From positions 62,001 through 126,000 of the forward strand of contig NZ_AXVD01000015.1 in NCBI RefSeq assembly GCF_000482385.1: a DNA stretch of 64,000 nt, given 5' to 3'. This document shows positions 8,773 through 17,135 of this stretch, one piece after another. The position numbers and the translations under genes are program-made. The notes beneath the pieces were generated by a model that was given only the letters and a program-made list of their open reading frames with translations, was not told the DNA's origin and did no database searches. Position 1 is the stretch's first letter. Each line of letters opens with the position of its first letter. Source of the DNA: Nocardia sp. CNY236. Lineage in GTDB: Bacteria > Actinomycetota > Actinomycetes > Mycobacteriales > Mycobacteriaceae.

Positions 8773-9141
8773 ATGGCCACCCAGACATTGACGCAGCACA
8801 ACTTCGACGAGGTAGTGACGAAAAACGACGTGGTCCTCGTTGATTTCTGGGCCGATTGGTGCGGCCCGTGTAAGGCTTTCGCACCGACATACGAGACCTC
8901 CTCCATCAAGCACCCGGACGTGGTACACGGAAGTGTGGACACCGAGGCCGAACAGGGTCTCGCCCAGGCGGCAAATATTCGTTCGATCCCGACCATCATG
9001 GCGTTTCGAGAGGGAGTGCTGGTGTTCGCTCAACCCGGTGCACTGCCGCCGGCTGCGCTCGAGGACTTGGTGACACAAGTCAAAGCGCTGGACATGGACG
9101 AGGTGCGCGCACAGCTCGCCCAACAGCAGGCGGCCGAATAG
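8773..9141 (+). CDS. Thioredoxin
   Basis: A 122-residue cytosolic disulfide reductase. The redox motif WCGPC is at 29-33, the cis-proline is at about 73 (SIPT), and the buried Asp of VDFWADW is present. A C-terminal extension of about 15 residues is rich in Gln and Ala. It is a second-type thioredoxin, not the one beside thioredoxin reductase. GAGAGG lies about 6 nt before the ATG. Confidence 0.95.
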   Translation: MATQTLTQHNFDEVVTKNDVVLVDFWADWCGPCKAFAPTYETSSIKHPDVVHGSVDTEAEQGLAQAANIRSIPTIMAFREGVLVFAQPGALPPAALEDLVTQVKALDMDEVRAQLAQQQAAE

Positions 9142-9201
9142 CAATTGTCACGTGACGCGCCAACATTGCGTCCACGGTCCCGCGGGCGCAGTGGAATCTG
9201 G

Positions 9202-9237
9202 TGTGGCCCGGACGAGCACGCCAGCATCCGGGCCACA
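9202..9237. terminator. Strong hairpin between convergent genes
   Basis: TGTGGCCCGGA (9202-9212) and TCCGGGCCACA (9227-9237) are perfectly complementary over 11 bp around a 14-nt loop. It lies between the thioredoxin stop and the stop of the LeuA-domain gene, so it probably terminates both. Confidence 0.6.
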
Positions 9238-9312
9238 TCCGCTGCCGCGGAACCGCCACCGACGCCACTGCGCCATCCGGACGCAGAGTCATGGCAGGGA
9301 AAATAGCGGAAG

Positions 9313-9753
9313 CTATCCGGACTTGCCGAGTCGATTGACTCCAGCGATCATGGCGCGGACTGTCGACTCGTCGTTGCCATCGGCGATTGCGGCGCCCCAA
9401 CCCCGCCGCCCATTGCATTCGCACTGCACGAACGTGGCGGTTCCATCTGCTGTGCGCCGCTGATGGAACTGCAGGATCTCCACGGGATATCCCTCGTCGT
9501 ACAAAGCCGAGGTCATCGCCGCGACCGGGCTTCCGGTGGCGACGACGGTCCGGACGTGGTCGGTGAATTCGAGCGTGGCGGTGCACTCGACGCTGTACAT
9601 ATCCGCCGGTGACCACTCGTCGAGGCGAATCGGACCGCTACGCTCGCAGTAGCGGTTGCGGAACTCCGCTGAGGTCAGCCCAGCGCTTTCGGCACGCAAG
9701 CCTCGCGGAGCGGCGGCGTAGAAGGTGTCCATATCGAGAATCAGGGGGGTCAT
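9313..9753 (-). CDS. Free-standing LeuA-type allosteric (regulatory) domain protein
   Basis: A 146-residue protein that resembles only the C-terminal leucine-binding domain of 2-isopropylmalate synthase. It has a linker-like FRNRYCERSGPIRL, then a beta-alpha unit (GSPVAAMTSALYDEGYPVEILQFHQ), then the closing strand and helix (WGAAIADGNDESTVRAMIAGVNRL, about 119-142). The catalytic TIM barrel is absent, and there is no room for one upstream. The start ATG at 9753 fits the domain edge; no strong ribosome site is seen. It may bind leucine or modulate LeuA or homocitrate-type synthases, but that is inference. Confidence 0.7.
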   Translation of the reverse strand: MTPLILDMDTFYAAAPRGLRAESAGLTSAEFRNRYCERSGPIRLDEWSPADMYSVECTATLEFTDHVRTVVATGSPVAAMTSALYDEGYPVEILQFHQRRTADGTATFVQCECNGRRGWGAAIADGNDESTVRAMIAGVNRLGKSG

Positions 9754-9849
9754 CGAAAGTATGTCTTCCCGGCAAAGGTCGTAGCTCAGTTGACGGCGGA
9801 ACCGGCACAAAACAAATGGAAAACCCGCAGCGAGGGGCCGGTCGGCGTA

Positions 9850-10131
9850 TCAGACCCCGCTGCGGCGGGCTACTACGCGGAGTCGATGATGCTGCGCCAC
9901 CATTGCGGTAAGCGGGATCGAGGCGCCGTGAACCCCGGGCTCGGAAGCGGTGGCCTGCACGACCACGGAGGTCCCGGTGAGCGACGCCAGCGACTCGACG
10001 CGGTCTGCGACGTTGGGCGCTGTGGCGTAGCGGTCGGCGGGATTCGGCACGCTCCTGACAATAGAGACATCACGGCGCAATAGCAACTGCCCTCCAGAAG
10101 GCGTTCCTCGCTGGTCGAGGAGTATTCGCAC
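9850..10131 (-). CDS. Possible small protein downstream of carbonic anhydrase
   Basis: An open frame of up to 93 codons begins (GTG) 3 nt after the carbonic anhydrase stop. From about codon 28 (GTG at 10050) third-position GC becomes high, as in real genes here; the first part looks non-coding. A shorter 66-residue product is therefore the better candidate. No family is recognised and there are no membrane segments. It may be a genuine orphan or spurious. Confidence 0.3.
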   Translation of the reverse strand: MRILLDQRGTPSGGQLLLRRDVSIVRSVPNPADRYATAPNVADRVESLASLTGTSVVVQATASEPGVHGASIPLTAMVAQHHRLRVVARRSGV

Positions 10132-10134
10132 GGT

Positions 10135-10644
10135 TCAAGACCCCGCGCCGTCAGCTGGATGGACCTCGTCCAACTTGCCGGAGGCGACGTCGAAGACGAA
10201 GCCGCGGATGGCGTCCTTGCGCGGCAAGAACGGGCTGGCGACAAGACGCTCGATCGATTGACGCACATCGGATTCCACATCGGAGAATGCTTCGGTCGAC
10301 CACTCCGGTGTCATTCCGGTGTCCTGCTGAACTGCGGCCTCGAATTCCTCGTCGGTGAAGGTGAGCATGCCGCAATCGGTGTGGTGGATCAAGATGATCT
10401 CCGTGGTGCCGAGCATCCGCTGACTGATGGCCAATGACCGAACCACGTCCGCAGTGACGACACCACCAGCGTTGCGGATGACATGTGCCTCGCCGTCACC
10501 CAAGCCGAGTACGCCATAGACGTTGAGTCGAGCGTCCATACACGCGACGACGGCAACGCCCTTCGAAGGAGTCAGTGGACGGGACCCTCGGAAGGTGCTC
10601 GCATACTCCGCATTGTTCTTCACGTACTCATCGGTGACAGTCAT
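10135..10644 (-). CDS. canA: Beta-class carbonic anhydrase
   Basis: The enzyme hydrates CO2 to bicarbonate. The 169-residue protein has the zinc ligands and catalytic dyad of the beta class: C35-x-D37-x-R39 (CMDARL), H88 and C91 (HHTDCG). It aligns closely with mycobacterial Rv1284, including the MTVTDEYV start and the C-terminal RGFVFDVASGKLDEV. The start at ATG 10644 is preferred because AGGGG lies about 6 nt upstream; an ATG at 10650 abuts that site. It lies downstream of polA on the same strand with 184 bp between them. Confidence 0.95.
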   Translation of the reverse strand: MTVTDEYVKNNAEYASTFRGSRPLTPSKGVAVVACMDARLNVYGVLGLGDGEAHVIRNAGGVVTADVVRSLAISQRMLGTTEIILIHHTDCGMLTFTDEEFEAAVQQDTGMTPEWSTEAFSDVESDVRQSIERLVASPFLPRKDAIRGFVFDVASGKLDEVHPADGAGS

Positions 10645-10828
10645 GGTCATACCCCTGCGCTCGGTGGTGTGCGAATCCTGTACGCGACCGACCCACGGCA
10701 GACGTCCGTATTCGGCGCGCCACCAGCCTGTTGCTGTGGTTCGCTACTGGCGCGGCGCTGCGATGATAGCCCCCATCGCCGGCACGCAGGAGCATATCGG
10801 ACATTTCCGGACCGGCGGGCGTGGTTCG

Positions 10829-13573
10829 TCAGTGCGCCGCCGCGTCCCAGCTGCGACCGACGCCGACCGACACCTCCAGCGGCACCGACAGCGTGATCGC
10901 CGAGGACATCCGTTCACGTGCCAGCGTCTCGAGCGCCTCTCGTTCCCCTTCTGCCACCTCGAAGACCAACTCGTCGTGGATTTGCAACAGCATCCTCGAA
11001 CGTAGCCCCGCAGCCCGCATCGCCCGGTGCACATCGATCATCGCAACCTTGATGATGTCGGCCGCTGTTCCTTGAATGGGAGCGTTGAGCGCCATTCGTT
11101 CGGCCGCCTCACGTCGTTGCCGGTTACCCGAGTCCAGATCCGGCAGGTAGCGGCGCCGGCCGAACAGGGTCTCGGTATACCCGACCTTACGTGCGTGTTC
11201 CACCACCTCGTACAGGTAGTCCCGGATGCGACCGAAGCGGGCGAAATAGATCTCCATCTGTTCCTTCGCCTCGGCCGTGCTGATCTTCAACTGTGCCGAC
11301 AATCCATAGGAGCTCAACCCGTAGGCGAGGCCGTAGGACATGGCCTTGATCCGCCGGCGCACCTCCGAGGTCACCTCGGCGATCGGTATGTCGAATGCTT
11401 TCGATGCGACGAAGCTGTGCAGATCCTCACCGGAGTTGAATGCCTCGATCAACCCTTCGTCCCCAGACAGATGTGCCATGATCCGCATCTCGATCTGGCT
11501 GTAGTCTGCGGTCATCAGTGACCGGTAGCCGGAACCGACCACGAAGGTGTCGCGAATCCGTCTGCCGGTGTCGGTACGGATCGGGATGTTCTGCAAGTTC
11601 GGTTCGGTCGACGACAGCCTGCCCGTGGCAGCAATCGTCTGATTGAAGGTGGTGTGGATGCGACCGTCCTCGGCGACGGATTTGAGCAGACCATCGACGG
11701 TGACCTTCAGCCGAGTGGCGTCGCGATGCGCAAGCAGGTGCTCCAGAAAAGGATGTTCGGTCTTCTCGAACAACGATTCCAGCGCGTCCGCGTCGGTGGT
11801 GTAGCCGGTCTTGGTGCGCTTCGTCTTCGGCATGTCCAGCTCGTCGAACAGCACCACCTGCAATTGCTTCGGTGAGCCGAGGTTGATCTGCTTGCCGATC
11901 ACCTCATAGGCCGCGGCTGCCGCGGCGGCAACCCGGTCGGCGAACTGCTGCTGCAGCAGGGAGAGTTGCTCGGTATCGACTGCGATGCCCGCATCCTCCA
12001 CGGTGGCCAGCACGCCGAGCAAGGGCAACTCCATGTCGGCCAGCAACGCAGTGGATTCGATCGCGCCCAACTCCTCGTCGAGCGCATCGGCCAAGTCGGC
12101 CACACCACGGGCCCGCAGCATCTGTGCCCGCGCCAGTTCGGCGTCGACGGTGTCCTCGTCATCGAGCAGCGACAACTGCTGAGTATCGTCGGATTCGGCG
12201 CGAAGCTCACGGCGCAGGTAGCGCAGCGAAAGATCATCGAGGTTGAAGGTGCGTTGACCGGGGCGGACCAGATACGCCGCGAGCGCAGTATCGCTGGTCA
12301 ATCCACCGAGGGTCCAGCCCCGCCCGCGCAGAGCATGCACGGCCGGCTTGGCCTCGTGCAGCGCCTTGGGCACCTCCGGGTCCGCCAACCAGGTGCCCAA
12401 GGCAGCGTCATCGGCGGGGGTGAGCGTGGTGGCGTCGATGTATGCACTCTCGCCATCGGCCGCCGCGATGGCCACTGCACGGACGTCGCCACAGCTCGGA
12501 GTACCCGTGCCGAGGATTGCGACGCCATGGCGCACGCCCGCGGCAGCATGCTGGCCGAGCCACTCGGCCACAGCACCGACCTCCAGCGCGGCGCCACTGA
12601 TCTCGAAACCCGCCTCCGCCTCCGGCGCCGCAGGGGCCAGCGTCTCGAACAAGCGATCGCGCAGCACACGGAACTCGAGGTCGTCGAACAATCGGTGGAT
12701 CCGGTCGCGGTCCCACGGTTGCTGTGCCAGTTGGTCCGGGGTATAGGGCAGCGGCACATCGCGCACCATTTCGGTGAGTTGCCGATTGAGCACCACACTG
12801 CTGAGGTTGGCGCGCAGCGCGTCACCGACCTTGCCGCGCACGTCATCGACTTTGTCGACCAAAGTGTTCAGGTCACCGTACTGCCGGATCCATTTGGCGG
12901 CGGTCTTCTCCCCGACGCCTGGAATGCCGGGCAAGTTGTCGCTGGGGTCGCCGCGCAGCGCCGCATAGTCCGGGTACTGATTCGGTGTGAGGCCGTATTT
13001 GGCCACGACCTCCTCCACGGTGAATCTGGTCAGATCGGAGACACCCTTGCGGGGATACAACACCGTGACGTTGTCATCGACCAGTTGCAAGGAGTCACGG
13101 TCCCCGGTGACGATGAGCACGCGAAAGCCCTCGGCAGTCGCTCGCGTGGTGAGCGTAGCGATGATGTCGTCGGCTTCGAACCCCTCGATCGCCATCACGG
13201 GAATGCCCAGAGCGCCCAGCACGTCCTTGGTGAGTTCGACCTGACTGCGGAATTCGTCCGGAGTCGTGGCTCGGTTGGCCTTGTATTCGGGGTACGCCTC
13301 GGTGCGGAACGTTCGGCGCGACACGTCGAAGGCCGCCGCCACATGGGTCGGCTTCTCGTCCCGCAGCAAGTTGATCAGCATTGCGGTGAAGCCGTACACC
13401 GCATTGGTGGTCTGGCCGGTGACGGTCTTGAAATTCTCGGCCGGTAGCGCGAAGAACGCGCGGTAGGCGATCGAATGCCCGTCCAGCAGCAGCAGCGTCG
13501 GCCGGTCACCGGACCCGGAATCACCGGCAGCGGGCGTGGTGGCAGGTTGCGAAGCAGTCGACGGTGAACTCAC
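10829..13573 (-). CDS. polA: DNA polymerase I
   Basis: Pol I removes RNA primers and fills gaps in replication and repair. The 914-residue protein begins with the 5'-3' flap nuclease domain (about 20-310; FEADDIIATL, GDRDSLQLV, LPGIPGVGEKTA). A middle domain follows; in actinobacterial PolA it has lost 3'-5' exonuclease residues. The polymerase domain has motif A (DYSQIEMRIMAHLSGD), motif B (RRRIKAMSYGLAYG) and motif C (QIHDELVFE). GTG 13573 is taken as start because a TAGACT -10 box is 8 nt upstream; an ATG further upstream adds residues unlike the family. Confidence 0.97.
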   Translation of the reverse strand: MSSPSTASQPATTPAAGDSGSGDRPTLLLLDGHSIAYRAFFALPAENFKTVTGQTTNAVYGFTAMLINLLRDEKPTHVAAAFDVSRRTFRTEAYPEYKANRATTPDEFRSQVELTKDVLGALGIPVMAIEGFEADDIIATLTTRATAEGFRVLIVTGDRDSLQLVDDNVTVLYPRKGVSDLTRFTVEEVVAKYGLTPNQYPDYAALRGDPSDNLPGIPGVGEKTAAKWIRQYGDLNTLVDKVDDVRGKVGDALRANLSSVVLNRQLTEMVRDVPLPYTPDQLAQQPWDRDRIHRLFDDLEFRVLRDRLFETLAPAAPEAEAGFEISGAALEVGAVAEWLGQHAAAGVRHGVAILGTGTPSCGDVRAVAIAAADGESAYIDATTLTPADDAALGTWLADPEVPKALHEAKPAVHALRGRGWTLGGLTSDTALAAYLVRPGQRTFNLDDLSLRYLRRELRAESDDTQQLSLLDDEDTVDAELARAQMLRARGVADLADALDEELGAIESTALLADMELPLLGVLATVEDAGIAVDTEQLSLLQQQFADRVAAAAAAAYEVIGKQINLGSPKQLQVVLFDELDMPKTKRTKTGYTTDADALESLFEKTEHPFLEHLLAHRDATRLKVTVDGLLKSVAEDGRIHTTFNQTIAATGRLSSTEPNLQNIPIRTDTGRRIRDTFVVGSGYRSLMTADYSQIEMRIMAHLSGDEGLIEAFNSGEDLHSFVASKAFDIPIAEVTSEVRRRIKAMSYGLAYGLSSYGLSAQLKISTAEAKEQMEIYFARFGRIRDYLYEVVEHARKVGYTETLFGRRRYLPDLDSGNRQRREAAERMALNAPIQGTAADIIKVAMIDVHRAMRAAGLRSRMLLQIHDELVFEVAEGEREALETLARERMSSAITLSVPLEVSVGVGRSWDAAAH

Positions 13574-13581
13574 GCCCCAAG

Positions 13582-13587
13582 AGTCTA
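13582..13587 (-). promoter_or_regulatory. -10 box (TAGACT) of polA
   Basis: TAGACT on the minus strand is followed by 8 nt and the GTG start of polA, which suggests a leaderless transcript. Confidence 0.4.
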
Positions 13588-13675
13588 GGGACCGGCACCG
13601 ACAGGCGGTTGCGCCGACTCCCCTACCGTTCACCCCACGACAGGTTCTCCACGCACGTCCGACGCCACCGCCCCG

Positions 13676-15364
13676 TCAGAGCGCGGCAACCACCTCGCGC
13701 AGTACGGGCAGGCTCACCGACCCCGAGCCGAGCACCGCGTCATGGAACGCCGTGATGTCGAAGTCCGTGCCGAGCCGCTCGCTGGCCGACCTACGCTGAC
13801 GCTGGATCTCCAGCTGACCCACCTTGTAACCCACCGCTTGTCCCGGCATGGCAATGTAACGATCCACTTCCACTGTGATCTCGGCCAGCCCAACCGGAGC
13901 GTTGGCCACCATGAAGTCGATCGCCCGCTGCCTGCTCCACCCCTTGGCGTGCAGACCGGTGTCGACGACCAAACGGCAAGATCGCCACGAGTCCCCGGCC
14001 AGCATGCCGAGACGGCCGAGATCGTCGTCGTAGAGACCCATCTCGTCGGCAAGCCGCTCTGTGTAGAGCGCCCACCCCTCGACGAATGCGGTATTGGCGA
14101 AGGACTGACGCTGGAAACGCGGCAGGTGATCGAGTTCTGTGGCGATGGTGAGCTGCAGATGATGTCCGGGAATCGCTTCGTGGTAGGCCACCGCCGCCGT
14201 CTCGTAGCGACCGCGGCCAGTGGGTTCGTGCAGGTTGACGTAGTAGGTGCCCGGTCGCGACCCGTCGGCTGCGGGCGGGAAGTAATATGCGGCAGGCGCA
14301 TCCGCAGCCAGGAATTCCGGCACCGGTGCGATGTCGCAGGATTCTCGTGGCAGCCGACCGAACCACTTCCCCATCTCGGCGGTAGCCAGCGACAGGGCTC
14401 GCCGCGCATCGCTCATGATCTGCTCGGCGTCCGCATAGTACAGCGCGGGATCTTCACGCAGCCGGGTGAATATCTCACCGAGATCGTCGGTGCCGAACAA
14501 GCGCGCCCCGACCGTGGCGTACTCCGCGCGCAGTTTCGCGAGCTCGTCCAAACCGAGTCGATGGATCTCATCGGCGCCGAGATCGGACAATGTGGTGTGT
14601 CGGCGCAGCAGTCGCTGGTAGATGTCCTCACCGTCGGCGCCGAGCCAGCACAACCCGGGCTCGTCGTCGGGACGGCCGACCGGTAGCAGCTCGGTGTGCA
14701 GTACGTCACGGTAGGCCCGGAAAGCCGGTCGAACGACCTCGCGCGTCACCTCGGCCAGTTCGGCCCGCCACGCGGCCTCCCCATCCCACCCCTGCGGTCC
14801 ACCGATCGTGGCGAACGGATCGGTGACGGCGGCGGAGCTCAGGTAGCTGTCGAGCTGATTGAGCGAGCGGCGGACCGTGATACGGGCGGGCGTGCGGCCG
14901 GCGGACAAACCGGCGCGGAATCGTTGCACCGCCTTACCGAGCAGGTCGCCGTACTGTCGGTAGCGCTGCACGAGCGCGTGCGCGTTCTCCGGTTGTGGCG
15001 CGGTGATCTGTGGCGCCATCATCAACATTCCCGCGTGCACGCCGTCCATATGGTCGGAGGCCATCTCCGCTGGACGCCACTGGCGGTGTTCGATGGCGCC
15101 GCGCAACTCGGTGCCCAGCAGGCTGCGCGTAATCCGGTCGGTCGGAGTCAGCTCTTCGACCGCAAGGGCGTCCACCCCACGAAGCAGTTCCCGCCACCTG
15201 GCGAGCAACCGCTCGTCGGCCTCCGCGGAGAGGTCTTCGATGCGGTCGTCGAATCGATGATCGCCCAACAAGGTCGCCGAACTCGGCGCCCCCTCGAGCA
15301 CGCTGTCCCAGTATTCGTCCGCCAGGCGCAACAGTTCGGTGTGACCGTCCATGATCCTGATCAT
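13676..15364 (-). CDS. DUF885 family metallopeptidase-like protein
   Basis: A protein of about 562 residues of the DUF885 family. The zinc-metallopeptidase motif lies in YHEAIPGHHLQL (HExxxGHH type, about two thirds along). The partner region FVEGWALYTERLADEMG is typical of the family. No signal peptide is present, so it is probably cytosolic. The peptide substrate is unknown. The start is uncertain between ATG 15364 and ATG 15352; neither has a well-spaced ribosome site. It stands alone between polA and the IPT/TIG gene. Confidence 0.88.
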   Translation of the reverse strand: MIRIMDGHTELLRLADEYWDSVLEGAPSSATLLGDHRFDDRIEDLSAEADERLLARWRELLRGVDALAVEELTPTDRITRSLLGTELRGAIEHRQWRPAEMASDHMDGVHAGMLMMAPQITAPQPENAHALVQRYRQYGDLLGKAVQRFRAGLSAGRTPARITVRRSLNQLDSYLSSAAVTDPFATIGGPQGWDGEAAWRAELAEVTREVVRPAFRAYRDVLHTELLPVGRPDDEPGLCWLGADGEDIYQRLLRRHTTLSDLGADEIHRLGLDELAKLRAEYATVGARLFGTDDLGEIFTRLREDPALYYADAEQIMSDARRALSLATAEMGKWFGRLPRESCDIAPVPEFLAADAPAAYYFPPAADGSRPGTYYVNLHEPTGRGRYETAAVAYHEAIPGHHLQLTIATELDHLPRFQRQSFANTAFVEGWALYTERLADEMGLYDDDLGRLGMLAGDSWRSCRLVVDTGLHAKGWSRQRAIDFMVANAPVGLAEITVEVDRYIAMPGQAVGYKVGQLEIQRQRRSASERLGTDFDITAFHDAVLGSGSVSLPVLREVVAAL

Positions 15365-15454
15365 GCCTCGAGCTCGCGGGATCGACACCGCGCACACGGC
15401 TGGAGGATATCGGGCCGCGGAGCTGCGAACCGGCCGCAGCCCGATCCAGTAGCG

Positions 15455-16927
15455 TCAGACGTAGGTGTAGGACACGCCGTTGCTGATGTCGTCGCCCACC
15501 GTCACGGTGACCAAGACCGTCCCCGTACCCGCCGGACTATCCGCAGTGATCTGCGTGTCCGAGTCCACGGTGAACGAGAGCGCGGCAACCACCCCGAACG
15601 TCACCGCCGCCGCACCCATGAAGTTCGACCCCGTCAATACCACTGTCTGCCCGCCGATCTCGGGACCGGTGTCGGGCACCACCGTTGCAATGATCGGCGC
15701 CACATAGGTGTAGGGCACGCCATTGCTGACCTCGTCACCCACCGTGACGGTCACCGAGACCGTCCCCGTGCCCGCCGGAGTCACCGCCGAGATCTGCGTC
15801 GCCGAATCCACGGTGAACGAGGCCGCCGCGACCGCACCGAAGCGCACCGCCGTCGTTCCGGCGAAGTTCGACCCGGTCAGCAGCGCGGCCTGCCCACCGA
15901 CCGCCGGACCGGAATCCGGCACGATCGCGGCTATGTTCGGCGACAGGTAGGCGTACGACACGCCATTGCTGACCTCGTCACCCACCGTGACGGTCACCGA
16001 GACCGTCCCCGTGCCCGCCGGAGTCACCGCCGAGATCTGCGTCGTCGAATCCACGGTGAACGAGATCGCCGCGACCGCCCCGAATGTCACCGCTGTCGCC
16101 CCGGCGAAGTTCGTCCCGGTCAATACCACTGCCTGCCCGCCGAGCGGCGAACCGGAGCTGGGCACGACGCTGGCCAGAACCGGGGTCCCGGCATAAGAGT
16201 AGGAAACGCCCTTGCCCGTTCCCCCGGTCCCGGTGACGGTGACGGTGACGATCCCGGACCCGGGCGGAGCGATTGCGGTGATCTCGGTCGTGGAGTCGAT
16301 GGTGAAGACTGTTGCGATGGCACCGAACCGCACGGTGAGCGGACCGACGAAGTCAGCGCCGGTGAGGGTGACGGCGTTGCCACCCGCAACGGGACCCGAG
16401 ATCGGCGAGATGTCGGTAACACTGGGGAGGATGACATAGACGAAGGTCACCGGGTTGCTCGTGCCGCCAGGTGCGGTGACCGTGATGGTCACGATTCCCG
16501 TGCCGGCCGGAGAGGTCGCAGTGATCTCGGTATCGGAGACGATCGCGAACCCGGCCGCGGGCGTCGCGCCGAACGAAACTGCGGTGACCCCGGCCAGGCC
16601 CGATCCGGTCAGTGTGACCACGGTACGCCCGATGGTCGGCCCCTGGTTGGGAGCAACACTGCTCAATACCGGCACCACGAGATAGGTGTAGTCGGCCGAA
16701 TTGCTCGTCCCCTCGGGCGTGGTGACGGTCACCGATACGACACCGACCGTCCCGGGTGGCGCGCTCGCGGTGATCCGAGTGGCGGAATCGATCGTGAACA
16801 CAGTTGCGATGGTGCCGAACCGGACGGTCGCGGCACCGGTGAAGTCGGTACCGGTGATGACGACACCGGTGCCCCCGGTGGCGGGTCCCGAGGTCGGGGA
16901 GATCGAGGATATGGTTGGCGCGGCCAT
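15455..16927 (-). CDS. Six-repeat IPT/TIG domain protein
   Basis: The 490-residue protein is six IPT/TIG immunoglobulin-like repeats of about 81 residues and nothing else. Each repeat opens with 'P-x-I-x-x-V-x-P-x-x-GP-x-x-GG', continues with 'V-x-L-T-G-x-x-F-x-G-A-x-x-V-x-F-G', then 'I-T-A-x-x-P-A-G-T-G-x-V-x-V-T-V', and ends Y-x-Y. There is no signal peptide, anchor or enzyme domain, so its location is unclear. GGAG lies 8 nt before the ATG. Such arrays usually mediate binding or act as spacers; no partner is evident nearby. Confidence 0.9.
   Translation of the reverse strand: MAAPTISSISPTSGPATGGTGVVITGTDFTGAATVRFGTIATVFTIDSATRITASAPPGTVGVVSVTVTTPEGTSNSADYTYLVVPVLSSVAPNQGPTIGRTVVTLTGSGLAGVTAVSFGATPAAGFAIVSDTEITATSPAGTGIVTITVTAPGGTSNPVTFVYVILPSVTDISPISGPVAGGNAVTLTGADFVGPLTVRFGAIATVFTIDSTTEITAIAPPGSGIVTVTVTGTGGTGKGVSYSYAGTPVLASVVPSSGSPLGGQAVVLTGTNFAGATAVTFGAVAAISFTVDSTTQISAVTPAGTGTVSVTVTVGDEVSNGVSYAYLSPNIAAIVPDSGPAVGGQAALLTGSNFAGTTAVRFGAVAAASFTVDSATQISAVTPAGTGTVSVTVTVGDEVSNGVPYTYVAPIIATVVPDTGPEIGGQTVVLTGSNFMGAAAVTFGVVAALSFTVDSDTQITADSPAGTGTVLVTVTVGDDISNGVSYTYV
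15721..16043 (-). repeat. Near-identical DNA in neighbouring IPT/TIG repeats
   Basis: An 80-bp stretch beginning at 15721 recurs without change beginning at 15964, exactly 243 bp (81 codons) later. Similarity continues beyond it with a few differences. This shows recent in-frame duplication of repeat units. Confidence 0.85.
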
Positions 16928-17135
16928 GATGTCGGCTCCTTGATGCTGTGGCGATGGGTTCTCCGCACCGGGGGGTGCCCGATTCCATTGGTGGCCCGGC
17001 TGTTTCCATTAACGCGCGCACAACGAAGCCCGGACAAGGTCCTCTCTACTCCGATTTCGTCCGTTTTCACATCATGACCCTGATAGCCCAGTGGCGCAGC
17101 CGCGCTTCACCGTTCACGGTTACCGAGCGGCGACA

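Noticed and set aside
15455..16927. Repeat array as a CRISPR locus
   Set aside because: The units are 243 bp, coding, and belong to IPT/TIG domains. There are no short identical repeats with unique spacers and no cas genes.
14696..17077. Plus-strand open frame of 793 codons opposite DUF885 and the IPT/TIG gene
   Set aside because: It is antisense to two well-supported genes. The product is Arg/Gly/His-rich low-complexity sequence that mirrors the repeats on the other strand.
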